60,000 bases of DNA from Branchiostoma floridae (taxonomy: Eukaryota; Chordata; Leptocardii; Amphioxiformes; Branchiostomatidae), in NCBI RefSeq assembly GCF_000003815.2, contig NC_049980.1:19823743-19883742 (forward strand). Reading direction: 5' to 3'. The position numbers and the translations under genes were made by a program. The notes beneath the pieces are model-generated. The model did not search any database and had not been told where the DNA came from. It worked only from the letters and a program-made list of their open reading frames with translations. Within the stretch, counting starts at the first letter, position 1; every line of letters begins with the position of its first letter. Of the stretch, positions 11,697 to 23,689 are shown one piece after another.

Positions 11697-13717
11697 TTTA
11701 AAGTTGAAGATGTTGAAATAAGTGAATGTGATTGGCCTTATTCAAGAAGTAGCAGTCTTGTTCCAAATTTGGTCATCATATGATAAATGGATTAAATTAT
11801 TTGCAGCCAATTGATGGTCAAGTTCCTAAAGTGAGTCAATTCTTTGAGACAAGTCAAAACAAGGAATATTCTGGACAAGAAATTGTTTTGAAGCTTCATT
11901 CATGAACGAAAACCCAAAACCCATTTAATACCTGGAACGAGATCTGATTATGCATTCATGTTATTCTACTTCCCAGCTGGATTGCAAAGAAACTAGACAA
12001 CTCTCCTTATTTGGACAAATGAAGCTGGCCCAAAAATGGCCACCACCCACTCATGTCATTGGGCTGCCAGACCTTTCCTGTTTTGATGTGCAGTTATTAT
12101 TTTCCATTCGTAGAATCACAGGAAGAGGAGAGTTGCGTAGGTTCCAGCTGTTCAAAAGACTCTGTTTTCCAGTCTGCTCTGACCAAATCTAGCTTGCTGG
12201 GATTTCCGAGGAACAGGTGGGCAGCTGGGCACGAGCTGCTGGTAAAGGCTAATCAGGCCTATAATGGTCAATAGTTAAATGTCACAGCCTAATGTTTTTA
12301 CCAGCTCAACAGCCATGAAGAGGATTATTTGATATTTACAAAGTGCACTCTCTTATTTTTGTCCTTCGGTTCTAAGTTTATTACATAAAAGACAAAAAAA
12401 GTTGGAGGAAAATCAAAGAAACAGCACAACTGTATTGCTTTTCCACATGATGGTGGAGGCTCTATCAACAAAACCTCCATGATATGATGAACGGACATAG
12501 GCAGTTTTTTTTTCCCAGTAAATCACAGTGAATGTAGTGTGAAATTATCCTCCAGCTTGATTAGCAAATTAGAAATCATATGGTTTGTAGTTCAAATTAA
12601 CTTTCAGCTTTGATGATACTTTATTTTAAGGAATGTCAAACTTGCAAGTTTCTTCTACCTGCAAGATCCTAAATTCTTGAATTTTGCTGCAAATTGCAGT
12701 CAGGAATTTTGAACCTGTCAGACATTATCAATCTCAATTTTTTCTTGTTGCAGAGAAGATGGATTGACGGCAAAGGGAGTGATATTTTCAATGACTTTTA
12801 TTATAAAGGCCACACCAAATTTATTTGTTGCTTCATGATCGTCTCAAAATGCAACTGACGCTGCCAAAGTCCAATCCACCAAAAGTGATTGATATTGCCA
12901 TGCACAATGTTGGTGAATTCGCATTCGGTTTTTAGACTGAAATCATGTGTATGTAGCTCTGAATGGCAATATTTACAGGTTTGTGAGCAAAACATGTATA
13001 ATTTTTTCTCTGGACTTAATCTTTTTTTTAAATGGAAAGAAATGGACAGGCGAATCTGAGAAGCAATAAATAAAATTGGTGTGGCCTAAGGAGTAAAGTA
13101 GAAGAAATAATGCTGGGTAATCCGCTGTCTGAGGTCTTTCATGTCCCCTTGGGGTCCATAAGAAAGATCTAAGGATGTGTCAGTTTTCATTTGATTGCAA
13201 GAATCACTGCCCAAAGGCTACGGCAGGGGGGATACTACTTTTCTGGTTCTCTGTGATGCTTGTTCCTGGTAGAAAGGCCTTGTCATGCCTGCATTTGATT
13301 CACAGTCACAACCCATCCTCGGAGAGAAGTGCAAGTCAAGTTGTCAAGTCACTACCAATATCATATAGCAATGATGTCCAAACATTACCCAACACAGCAT
13401 CTCACCATTTATGTCAGTTAATCTATCTTTGTTTCAAGGAAACATGAGTTGCTTTTCTCTGCATCATTATCTACACAGTAGCACTACATTATACCAGCAA
13501 TTTACCCATAGATAGCAGAGAAAGCTGTAAATATTTTGAAAAACAAGTATATTTCAAAGAATATCTATGCTCAAATGATTTTGTACAACCACATAATTTG
13601 CTTACATCTCCTTGAGGTAAAGCCTTTCAAAGACAAATTATGCACAACTCAGTCTTACAAAAGAATTTAATCTAAATAAGATGGCAAAGAGACAAGGATG
13701 TTAGAAAATAGACTGTC
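11697..13717. other. Upstream flank, nothing recognised
   Basis: AT-rich DNA between two mobile elements. No supported gene, RNA or repeat. Confidence 0.55.
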
Positions 13718-13728
13718 ATTTGTGTACC

Positions 13729-14137
13729 TGAGTTAACTTAACTATTAAAACACCACTTAACTCAGGTGTGAATGAGTACCTAGCTGCGGCTAATGGCAGT
13801 GACAGGCCTTTGTGGTGGTGACAGGCCATAGGGGTATGTTCGGGCATGACGCACTCGCCATGACACATGAGTCACGGGTAGGAGGAACCCCTTGCATCCT
13901 TGGTCGGAAGTCCTCCTAGGAGACGGAAACTCCAAACAACAAACCTGCATCTGCTGGGGTCGTCTTACACGTTGCATACAGTTGCCCCTGTAGGACTAGT
14001 GCGCTAGTGGACGAGAGGGTCGAGAAGGACGTGCACACCCCTCCTTCACCATAAAAACCCAAGTGCAGGCCAGGCAGACGGGTCGCCTTAAAACCCGTCT
14101 GCCTACCATTGTCTTCCGAGACAGACGGATGCCAACA
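13729..14137. mobile_element. 409-bp retroposon-like (SINE-type) insert with 11-bp target duplication
   Basis: ATTTGTGTACC occurs at both borders (13718-13728 and 14138-14148), an 11-bp direct repeat of the kind left by LINE-mediated insertion. The insert is more GC-rich than its surroundings. It contains a perfect 11-bp hairpin, GGCAGACGGGT/ACCCGTCTGCC with a 9-nt loop (14073-14103). Near its left end is an 11-bp inverted repeat (13726-13736/13757-13767), followed by a GAATGAGTACCTAGCT segment. I see no convincing tRNA A/B boxes, no poly(A) tail and no protein, so the class is uncertain. Confidence 0.55.
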
Positions 14138-14702
14138 ATTTGTGTACCAAACTATTTTTACACTCAACAATGAACTGTTATTTTACAGTATGATGCCAGG
14201 ATATAGTATGGATAGGGTAGCCTCCATAGCAGGCTCTCTGGGGCCTTTTTTCCATTTTTAGTGTGTACATAATACAATTTTACTGACCATTTCTTTTTGT
14301 ATTGGGTCGCTTGACCATTGGCTCCATAATAAATTGCCCAGAAATCATGCATGCTCTTTGCAGGCTAGGATAGGGAATATCAAAATCATATATGATCTTG
14401 AGGTGAAAAGTTAACAATCCAGGGCAGGTTGAAACTTTTGCATAACAGCAAAGAAGCAATGTAGAGAAATGAAGGAAGAAAATGAGTTTCCTCAGTCTAC
14501 TTGTCTTGCCCTGAAGGTTTGAAAAACAGAACAATTTAAACAACACATTTAAAGTTTTTTATGGCTTTGGTCTTATAGTTTTTTCCCCAAGACTAGTGCA
14601 ACACTTGTGTTTTCTAGGCTTACATTATTTTTCGGGACTGAAGTGCACAAAATGTACATAACTTTCTACTCTTTCTTGACTACTTGACTATATTGGTATA
14701 AA

Positions 14703-14738
14703 CAAGGAGGCTGAAAAATCCCTCTTTCGACCTCCTTG
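14703..14738. repeat. 36-bp hairpin of the CAAGGAG family, no clear duplication
   Basis: CAAGGAGG and CCTCCTTG form an 8-bp stem around a 20-nt loop. The flanks (GTATAAA and GTAACGT) share only GTA, so the target duplication is absent or decayed. Confidence 0.5.
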
Positions 14739-15486
14739 GTAACGTTATCATGAAAGGTCGTTTAATTAAAAAACTAACAAGCAAACCATGTTGTTTTCTA
14801 TTTATTCCGAAACTAGCAAACCATGTTTCAGATATTTAATATTCATTTTCAGGAACATGAACTCACGTTTTGTTCACAATCTCACCAAAGGTACAAGGAA
14901 ATTTGTGAACAGGAACCGAAATGTGGATCTGAAAGTTCCCGCCAATGACATCATGCCCGATTTCAGCGCTGACGTCACCACATTGTAACTTGATCAGGCA
15001 ACTTAGAGCCTGTTTGTCTGTCGGTTTTCGCCAGAAATTGTCGGTAACTCATCTTTTGAGACAGTAGAACACCTTTCTATGAATAATTTCAGCCGTCTAG
15101 TTCTGTTATAATGTTTACTTTGCGTTGAGTTTGGGCGAAAATTGCAAAACAAAGCGGAAAGCCCCCTCCCCACCCCTCTCTCAGTTGCGACGGAAACCAG
15201 ATGACGTCTTGGGGAATTACGCCGCCTGTCGATATGCTATCCATCCGCGGTTGTTTAGCATATCAAAAACAAATGAGTCCCACAGTATTTCCTTTCTACA
15301 AATCAAATGTGAAAAATATAGGATTATGAAAGTATCGAGATATGAAAGATCGAATATATTTTGACAGAATTTGAGCTACTTTGTTAAAATTATGGTGGAT
15401 CTATGAGAAAGTAACAGCGTGACCCGGGGTCATGATTGTACTTCGGTGGTTTATATCGTTCCGCGGCTTCCTCCCGGTGGGTCCTC

Positions 15487-15502
15487 CATTCCCTAAAAAT
15501 AG
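15487..15502 (+). promoter_or_regulatory. M-CAT (TEAD) motif abutting a MEF2-binding site
   Basis: CATTCC (15487-15492) is followed with no gap by CTAAAAATAG (15493-15502), a perfect YTA(A/T)4TAR MEF2 site. A second, one-mismatch MEF2-like sequence, GTAAAAATAG, lies at 15568-15577. MEF2 autoregulation is known in flies and mice, so these sites ahead of the gene are plausible autoregulatory elements. Confidence 0.45.
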
Positions 15503-15916
15503 CACGAGCGTTCGCAGATTTGTTACGATTTTTCATCTCCGCTGAGCAGCGCCAACCTCACTGGTCAGTAAAAATAGCAAGCGCAGGCTTTCTGAATCAA
15601 TCAGAAGTCGTTTGGCATTTTCAGATATCTGTCATGTGTGTGTTTGGGACGCGAGAGTAGAAAGTGGCGGCGCATATTTTCTCCTTTGGGTTAGCTAGTG
15701 CAGTTATCCACGTCCGACTTCACTCTCGGTTTGTAGAGATCTCCACTCGTTAGTAGCTCGTTATTTTGCCGTAGTCAGTGCACATTTCTAGTTTGAAGGA
15801 AATCAGACCGACCCACGCTTCCTTGTTATCGTATCAGAGGTCGAATCGAAGGGATGTGCCGGTAGAAATCATCAATATTCTCGTACTAACTTCACTCCCA
15901 TGTTTTCTTCCCACAG

Positions 15917-16024
15917 TTTGATTCTCCCCGCGCCACGTCTTCTGAGCAGGAAGAAGAAAAGTTGAAGAAGTGTCTGTGCAAGACGTGTGTCTTCGAAGCG
16001 TCTTTCTCGACTACTCTATCTACA
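15917..16024 (+). other. mef2: Candidate non-coding 5' exon
   Basis: A polypyrimidine acceptor (TTTTCTTCCCACAG, ending 15916) and a consensus-like donor (ACA|GTAAGT at 16025) frame 108 nt of purine-rich sequence. The stretch lies in the CpG-richer block around 15-16 kb and points into the long intron towards 30586. The flanking block may equally be one longer first exon starting upstream. Assignment to mef2 rests on strand, position and the absence of any other gene in between. Confidence 0.4.
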
Positions 16025-16150
16025 GTAAGTGTCAGAGTCATAACGACAAGGTACTTGAGACTTCAACCACCCGCACTAGTGGATGGATCCATTCGTTTTG
16101 ACATATATTTTTGGCGCATTATTTTAGGACCTGGTAAGTTAGACTTTGAA

Positions 16151-19100
16151 CTGTGGTTGTGGTTTGTTACCGGGTATTTTTAGGAAGGAGGGTATTCCAC
16201 GACCCAGATCTAAATTCAGTGGCAAACCTTTCTGTGGGATGCTATATTTGTAACGTGTGTCTCCAGACTTATCTCTGAATATGCTTTTTTGAGATACACG
16301 GGTTGTAAATATATCCTGGCAATATCTCCTTGTATACAACATGTTGCTTCTCAAATGTGGGGCAAACTACTATGGAGTGGGGTGTGTCTGGTTTTGGGAT
16401 GACTCATGTGTGGGGTGACCATCAGTCGTGACTTGTTTTGACTTTTTAATTACGCTAGGGTTACACAAATGACTTTTTATCAAATGTCAATATGAATGTT
16501 ATTTTTTAATGCCTTTTCTGCATTGTTTTCCTATTTTCATTCAATTTGTATACAATTGTTTCATAGATGAAATGTAAGTTATTCTTAGATGAAATGTAAG
16601 TTATCCTACATTAAATTTGTATTGTTTATGTGTTTGTCAGCAGGGCTAGCCCTTTGTAATAGCCATAGGCTAGTTGGGCAGCCCTGGCTGTGTGTTCGGT
16701 GCAGCCAAACCAATAAATAAATAGTTTCATACCTTTTAGACCAGATATGAGATAACAAGAAGAAGACATTTTTTTCTTGTATTGTTTTCTTTTCTGTATT
16801 TCTGTATTGGTGAATTTACAGTTGTTGTGGAGGGGTTCCAACATTAACATTTACATCCTTATCTGTCTTTGTGGACCTCTATTGGGGACTACAGTGTTGG
16901 CATGGGTCTGTGTCGCCAGTTTTGACTGATGTCAGCCTTGACTGTTGTTTGTTGACTCAAACAGAATGCCTCACTACACCCTAGGCACCTGTAGTGTGTG
17001 TGAACAAAAACATCTTTCAGTACATTTTTCATTGTTTCTTACCTGGACAGGTCAAGGTCTTCAACAGTGCAAATTTTCATTTTTGGCACTATGCTGATAT
17101 TTTTAAAATGTTTTGCAAGGTGATAAGGCATTGTTGATCTCCTTCAAAGTTAATGTTTTATCTCATAAGTTTATAAATTTACAAAACCTTCAGTCCTTAT
17201 GACTAATGCAATTGCACATTTTCCCCTGGAAAAGTAGTGTGTAAAAGCATATTTTATGTATTGCATACTATGCAGGGAGTGTTTTGAGTGGACTGTTACT
17301 CTTGGAAAGAAAAAAGATTTTGTCTGAATTAAGCATTCGTAAACAGTGACAGGTATAGTCTTTACAGCTTGGATGGGCCCAGTGTTTGTAGAAGACGGAA
17401 AGAAGTGCATGGATCTTGACAAGTTACAACAGCCTGTTATGAAAGAATATGAGTGCCCATTTGACGTCACCAAGCCCTGTACCAAGCACTGTTCAAATTA
17501 CCACGGCCAGTCCAGCTCTCAGGATCTAGGAACAGGCTACTTCTGGTACCCATTTACTAGCAGCTGGTTTGACGTTTGTCAGTAGACTTTTAATACAGGA
17601 AAAGTACTTTGTTTCCCTTGTTCTGGAGAACTAGTAATGTTGCAGCATGGACTTTTCCCCCTGTCGATCTGGCTAGTTCTAGGATGTGATAATGATATGA
17701 TATTGTGTGTCATGCTATGCTTTCTCAGGGGAGTCAGATGGCATGATCAAAGCAGCAGGCACAGCCCATGTGTTGGTCCCCAGCATAACATGTGATGACA
17801 TTCAAGCAGTTTAATGTGACAACTGTTGATGCCAGTCACTGGCAACAGGGAAAGAATTTGCACAATGTCGCTGAACATTCTGCGTCACTCGTATGTTCTG
17901 TTTCCTCAAGGTTCATTTGGATTTTTCAACGTCCTTGTTTGCTCACATCCTCTAGTTCCCCCATTTTCCATGTTCTTCATTTCCGTTCTGAGGTTTTGTT
18001 TGGAGGTGTGCGTGTTTGCTTTCCGCTTATGCACACGACATTTTCAAGCCTGTACTCAGTCATGACAAGGATTGGGCCACACTGCTGAGCTGCACTGACT
18101 GATGCTTAAATGGTCACTCTCTAAGGTATATACATGCACAGACAGCTTTGCCATCTTCTTCTGTATTCTTTTCCCATATACATAAATAAATCTCTCTGGG
18201 AATGGTGGCCCCAAACTGAGTGGAATCAGGTAAGCAGAGATAGAAGGGTAAGATAACAGCAGCTTGGTTCTTGCATCAGGTGGTGTGAATCAGAAAGTTA
18301 TGTGGCACCTACTGGGTTCTGGTGTATACCACTTGGCACCACTTGCTGACCTTGTCATATTCCTTGGTTTACCAGTATTTTGCAGCTTTTCTGGGATGGA
18401 CTGTGGTTTTCTGGGGGGAAAAAATTGTGTTTACTTGATAATGATATTCTTAGGATAATGGCCAGGTATGCAGGAAGGTAGGCATTGGCCAGTGGCTTAT
18501 GTATTTGATGTTATTTTTGTTTGACTTTGTCTTCTTCAGTAGGTGACCAACATCGCATAGCTGATGAAGCTGCATTATTGTTTATGTTTTAATCTGGACT
18601 TATTAACGGTCAATATCAATGTTCCGACTGGTCAGTATTTTACAGTACGGCCCCGGGTTGTACAGTTCGATTCGAACGAAGAACTGTTGTTGACCCAAAC
18701 TGGCAGACTTTTGTTCATGTTCCTTTGTTTGAATTAGAATAAATTTGTTGACATTATGTGCATTAAAGTCATGTCTTTTGCTTTTTTTTTCAATATATTT
18801 GAGTTTCCTCAGGTTGACATAAAATACAACACATTGTATTATTATTTTTCATATCGCTCGTGGTCCAAGCCCTCCTGCTGGTAGGTTGTTGGTGCAGAAT
18901 ACCCTGCATTGTATTTTATGTATACAGTTGACATTGGGGCATTTTTTGCAGAATAGGTGTGGTGGTTAAGGTGATTTCTTGGTTGGTATTGCAATTGGTA
19001 TTGCTTTTACTATACCTTGTAATTGATTCTTCTTGGATACTATTTCAAGCCTTCTGGGGGTTCTATGGAAATCCATTTCGATTGCTACTTGTGTTGTGCG

Positions 19101-19708
19101 GTCTGTCAATGCAGCCTGAAGGCTCGAATTTTTCAGTAAGTATACCCTAATTTGCGCCATTAGCTTGTTGAAGGTCAAAAGTAGAATCCTTGATGGAATG
19201 TGTTTTTTATGAGGTGGAACTATCATTTCCGTGAAGCTGTACTATGAAACTATATTTATGTGTTTTGCTGGAGTTAAATAGTATGTATTGTTAGCTCATG
19301 TCAAACATGACAAAAGAAAAATACTTGAAAGTGAAAATGAAGATTACACTGTTTTTAGTACGTTTACACAGGTATTACAACCTCAAATGTTGATATGTAC
19401 CATTGACTTTGGCCTTATCTTTCCCTCCAAGAAGCCACATGGTCGCCTTACCTTCCGGCCTTCCCCTCACCACAACCTGTTGCTGGTGTGACCTGTTCCA
19501 TCTGCTCCAGAATCCCACCTCTGATGGGACCTGCCTGGGCAAATAGCATTTTGAACACCCTGGTCACACCAGCTTTACCTCTGTACATTTTAGCACAGCT
19601 GCACCTTGTAAGCTAGCAGTTGTTAATATTCTCCATGTCCAGAGCTGCAACAAACTGCTGTTGAGAGGGTTATTCAGAGTTCTTGACTGGCAGAGCATCA
19701 ATGTTTGT
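16151..19708. other. Probable long 5' intron, first part
   Basis: No coding exon recognised. A 22-bp tandem duplication at 16565, and a small inverted repeat ACAGTTC/GAACTGT around 18663-18688. Confidence 0.5.
16565..16604. repeat. 22-bp period tandem duplication
   Basis: AGATGAAATGTAAGTTAT occurs at 16565-16582 and again at 16587-16604, with similar spacer bases. Simple local duplication. Confidence 0.7.
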
Positions 19709-20652
19709 ACATGTATATGTCACAGTGGAGATCACGATCCAGGAGAATCGCCGATCCTCCTAGGAGAGATCACGATCGGAGTTTCTCCTAGGAGAAACTA
19801 CGATAGATATAGGAAACAGATCCCGATCGCAATCTGTACTAGTAGAATCGGCGATTCTCCTAGTACAGATTGCAATCGGGATCTCTCCTAGGAGAAACTC
19901 CGATCCAAACTCAAACGATGCTAAGATGTATGAAACAGCAATAATTTTTTTGATAAACAATGATTTTATTCAGTTTCAAATGCAAACCTACTAACTCATT
20001 ACCAACTACACTCAAGCCTACTTCTGTACTTCTACAATGTTAACTTCACCGAAGATAACCACACTTGAGTCACTACTGCAACTTTACTCAATGCACACTT
20101 CTACTCAATGCTACCTCACTATTGTCACTTCTACAACTATACTCAAGATATCATACTGGTCTTCTTCTTCTTTCGTGTCATCACTACTGGTGTCACTGGT
20201 GTTAGTAATATCTTGAAACTCTGCTTAATATTTTGACACCTGTTGATCACTTAACAATGGTTATTGTTCTCCCAAAGCTGTGAAATGATTGAGTACAAGT
20301 CTGACTAGTGAATGTAACATCTATTATCATAATACCGGTACGTTTGCGACGATTTCTCTAGCCATACTGATTTCACAAATTGTCAACGCATCATTTTCTC
20401 CAGTTACATGTTGCTGTTATAGGTTACCCTTGCCACTTCTTCTGTGTAACTTTTCTGCCACTCTTGTCCTGCTAAAAGCGTAATATTGTAATTGTAACAC
20501 GCCGCGGAATTACACGGCGAACGGGCGCGTGGTTGGGAGGGGTTACAAAATACCGGTAGGAAGAAACACGGCACATTTAACTGCCGCTATGTACATTTAT
20601 ACATCCTCTGATGTTCCCTTCCTTTTCTGTCAGTAAATGCATAAAACATAAA

Positions 20653-20752
20653 NNNNNNNNNNNNNNNNNNNNNNNNNNNNNNNNNNNNNNNNNNNNNNNN
20701 NNNNNNNNNNNNNNNNNNNNNNNNNNNNNNNNNNNNNNNNNNNNNNNNNNNN
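20653..20752. other. Assembly gap (100 N)
   Basis: Run of N inside the fold-back element; the size is probably nominal, and hairpin structure may be why it was not assembled. Confidence 0.99.
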
Positions 20753-20833
20753 AACGGACGTATACTGTCAGGAATTTCATTTAACTTCTGTCCGTCACAA
20801 CCGCTATGACGTACACTTCACTGCTAGCGTAGA

Positions 20834-20903
20834 TATAAAAATGGCGGGAAAATGGCTGCGTACGTTCAATTTTGCCCATTCAGTCGTAGATCCGGGCTAT
20901 TAA
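20834..20903 (+). promoter_or_regulatory. Promoter-like island inside the fold-back element
   Basis: TATAAAAA (20834-20841) is followed by GGCGGGAAAA, an E2F-type site (20843-20852). A 20-codon frame, MAGKWLRTFNFAHSVVDPGY, starts at 20841 and stops at 20901. CpG density is high on both sides. This may be the promoter of a gene once carried by the element, or the 5' end of an unrelated transcript split by the gap. Weak evidence. Confidence 0.25.
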
Positions 20904-21949
20904 GTATTATGCAACGGTTCTTCACACTTTTACATGAGTTGTAGGTCACCAACAGAAATTCAAGATTGTTGTTGAATCATGTTCGTCTTGTGCCGTGAGC
21001 ATGTGTAATTATGATCTATATAAATTTGGCAATGAATGTGACAGTGTGTTCGTCCCACGACGAGCTGCCTACCCCGAAATTTAAAAAAAAGTATACTGAA
21101 AACTTTTGGCCTTGTTGTCTTCGAATGCATTGTTATCGATGCTTTGTAAATGATGTATTGGACACCTAGATGTCTGAAGTGTGCACAGGTCAGAAATAAC
21201 TATTGTTGCATGTGTAGATCTCTTTAAGTTCCAAGTATTTTTAATCTAACGGTATAGTAAGTCTTACTACCGGTATTATGCCAATGCATGTTACTCAATA
21301 GGTGTGAAATTGTGAGTAATATCTTGAAACTCTGCTTGATTTTTTAACACCTGTTTGACAACTTTACAGTGGTTATTGTTCTTCCAAAAGTCGTGAAATT
21401 TGCATACTGACACATTGTTTGATCACCTGTTGGTGTCTTTCACATATTATAAGATTTTTGCCACTACTTTAAAAGAAATTACTTTATCAGAAATTACTTT
21501 ATCACAAAACATACTCACATGAAATTTACCATGAAAGTGATGCTATATACTATAGTGTACCTTGCGTAAAGTTGCAGAAGTGACTTAAGTGTGATAGTCT
21601 TCGGTGAAGTTAACATTGTAGAAGTGACACAAGTAGGCTTGAGTGTAGTTGGTAATGAGTTAGTAGGTTTGCATCAATACCATACCGAATAACATCATTG
21701 TTTATCAAAAAAATTATTGCTGTTTCATACATCTTAGCATCGTTTGAGTTTGGATTGGAGTTTCTCCTAGGAGAGATCCCGATTGCAATCTATACTAGGA
21801 GAATCGCCGATTCTACTAGTACAGATTGCGATCGGGATCTGTTTCTTATATCTATCGTAGTTTCTCCTAGGAGAAACTCCGATCGCGATCTCTCCTAGGA
21901 GGATCGGCGATTCTCCTGGATCGTGATCTCCACTGTGACATATACATGT

Positions 21950-23686
21950 TACCTTGTTTCAGGTAGGGAAGTCAAGTTGCATTGCGACAATTTTCTTTTC
22001 TGCATAATTGCAAGAGTCCAAAAATAATAAAAGAGATGGCTGTGCCATGCATAACGTATTCTCAACCTGCACAATGTACAAAATTGATTTTGTACAGCAC
22101 ACTTAGTCTACAGGAGTTTATAGATGCATTATTGACATTGTACATGGTATTCTGTGATCTTGGATGTCTAATGCTGTTGGTGGCAATCGTTTAACGTTAG
22201 CTTCTGGACATGTACTGTAGTTAATTATACTTCAGGATCGAGAACTAAGCATGGTCTGACCTTTACAGCATGTTGTACAGTGTACCACAAATTTGTCATT
22301 ATTTTGTCATGGTGGTGGTAGTGGGGGTAAAATTGTTGACTTTCCGTGGATTGGGGTATACTTGGTGTCAATGCCCTGGATTTCAAATCGGTTAAGTTTG
22401 AATATTGGTAGGGTATATATGGAATGAAGTTTTACAGGACACCTTACTGGCTTTCAGATTTAACAGTGAATCCAGTGTTTTCAGCACAGAGCACCATTGA
22501 TAACTAGGCTACTTCTAGTGTAGCTATGCCAGTGGTTTGTGGGAACTGGCCCATTTGTTTGTGCAGATCCTGGCCCTGCCCCAAAGTCTAGGAAACCCAG
22601 ACTGACCCTTTCCGATGCTCTTCTGATGTGTATGTTGACTGTCAGGGCACCTCCAGGGAGCTGTGGCCACATGCTTGTTTATCTAGCACGCTAGGGTGAA
22701 GGGATGCTTTAATTTTCACATTGCTGTGAAGTGTGGGCTGGCAGGATTGTCATGCACTCATGAGGTTTGACGTCAGCAAGGCACAGAGGTAGGTTGGGAT
22801 AGATTTCTTTCCTTTTGATGATGTATGGAAGAGGCAATGACACAGGTATTACCATGAAACATACAGATGATAGAGAATGGTTTGCACCTGATCAAAATAC
22901 AAGTTGCCAGTTTTCACAAGGAAAGTAAGCTGTTGTCATCTTGACTATAACTACATGTTGATCAGTGTAAAGAATATAGCTACATTCAAGTGCAATTTTT
23001 AGATATTCTTGATATCAAACAATGCATTCAATATTGTGATTTGGTCTGATCTTGTTCAATGATGTCATAATATTTCCTACTTAAATAACTTCTTGTATTT
23101 TTAAATGATTTCAAGATGGTATGAATCTATGATAAAACATTTTGTTAGTGTCTTTTACTAATGATGTGTTAAACAAAGGTCACCAGTTCCTACCAAATCT
23201 TATCAGCTACACTCAGGCAAGATGAATTGCAGGTGTTTTCAAGATGGTAAGAGAAAAATAAGGTCCTTGAGATGATATTGATATGCGAAAAAAAAAGAAA
23301 TTCATCATCATAAACTGTACTTTTCTGTGTGTTTCCTATTATAGTGTCAGAATAGTGATTAATCTTTTTCTCATCTTGGTTAAAACCAGAAAAATGTTTT
23401 TATGCTAGTAGAAATTTTTCTAACCTCCAATGTACTGAAAACATACAAACAGCAAACCTGATTCCAATTTCTAACAGTCTAGAGGAAGATGCATCCATCC
23501 AAAGCCCCCAAGGTAGCCTGTCTAAGGCTGGCGTTCTGTAATTGTTCCTGGGAGAGATCATGTCAATTCAGAGAAAAATGCACTGTCGGTATAGGATTAT
23601 GTTAAGGAGCAGTGCTGACAGTAAGTTATACGTGATTAGTTTTAGTAGAACTTCAAGAGAGCTGTGGAAAAAGAAAGGGCATACTG
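21950..23686. other. Probable long 5' intron, nothing recognised
   Basis: AT-rich non-coding DNA between two mobile elements; no supported feature. Confidence 0.5.
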
Positions 23687-23689
23687 TAA

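Larger units (their letters stand above)
14830..16150 (+). promoter_or_regulatory. mef2: Candidate mef2 promoter region (CpG-richer block)
   Basis: This 1.3-kb block has visibly more CpG than its AT-rich neighbours. It contains a palindromic CRE (TGACGTCA, 14970-14977), a second CRE-like site (TGACGTCT, 15202-15209), an M-CAT motif directly abutting a consensus MEF2 site (15487-15502), and a near-match MEF2 site (15568-15577). A candidate non-coding exon follows at 15917. No TATA box is evident. The open frame at 14788-14988 (66 aa) matches no family I know. Confidence 0.45.
19709..21949. mobile_element. 2.2-kb long-inverted-repeat (fold-back) element around an assembly gap
   Basis: ACATGTATATGTCACAGTGG opens the left arm, and its complement closes the right arm at 21949. 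The arms match almost base for base for about 240 bp (to about 19960 and from about 21700) and more loosely for another 150 bp. Each arm contains nested palindromes built of CTCCTAGGAG and CGATC words, including a roughly 60-bp hairpin at 19819-19881. The core also has a direct repeat (20205-20286 and 21316-21399), a GC-rich block near 20500, and 100 Ns. No transposase frame or clear target duplication is seen. Confidence 0.65.

Noticed and set aside
14788-14988. 66-codon frame with an acceptor-like TTTTCAG inside
   Set aside because: Considered as the last exon of an upstream gene, but no family is recognised and no partner exon is visible.
18655-18690. GTTCGATTCGAACG word considered as a tRNA B box
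   Set aside because: It is part of a small palindrome, with no A box or cloverleaf around it; no tRNA gene called anywhere in the window.
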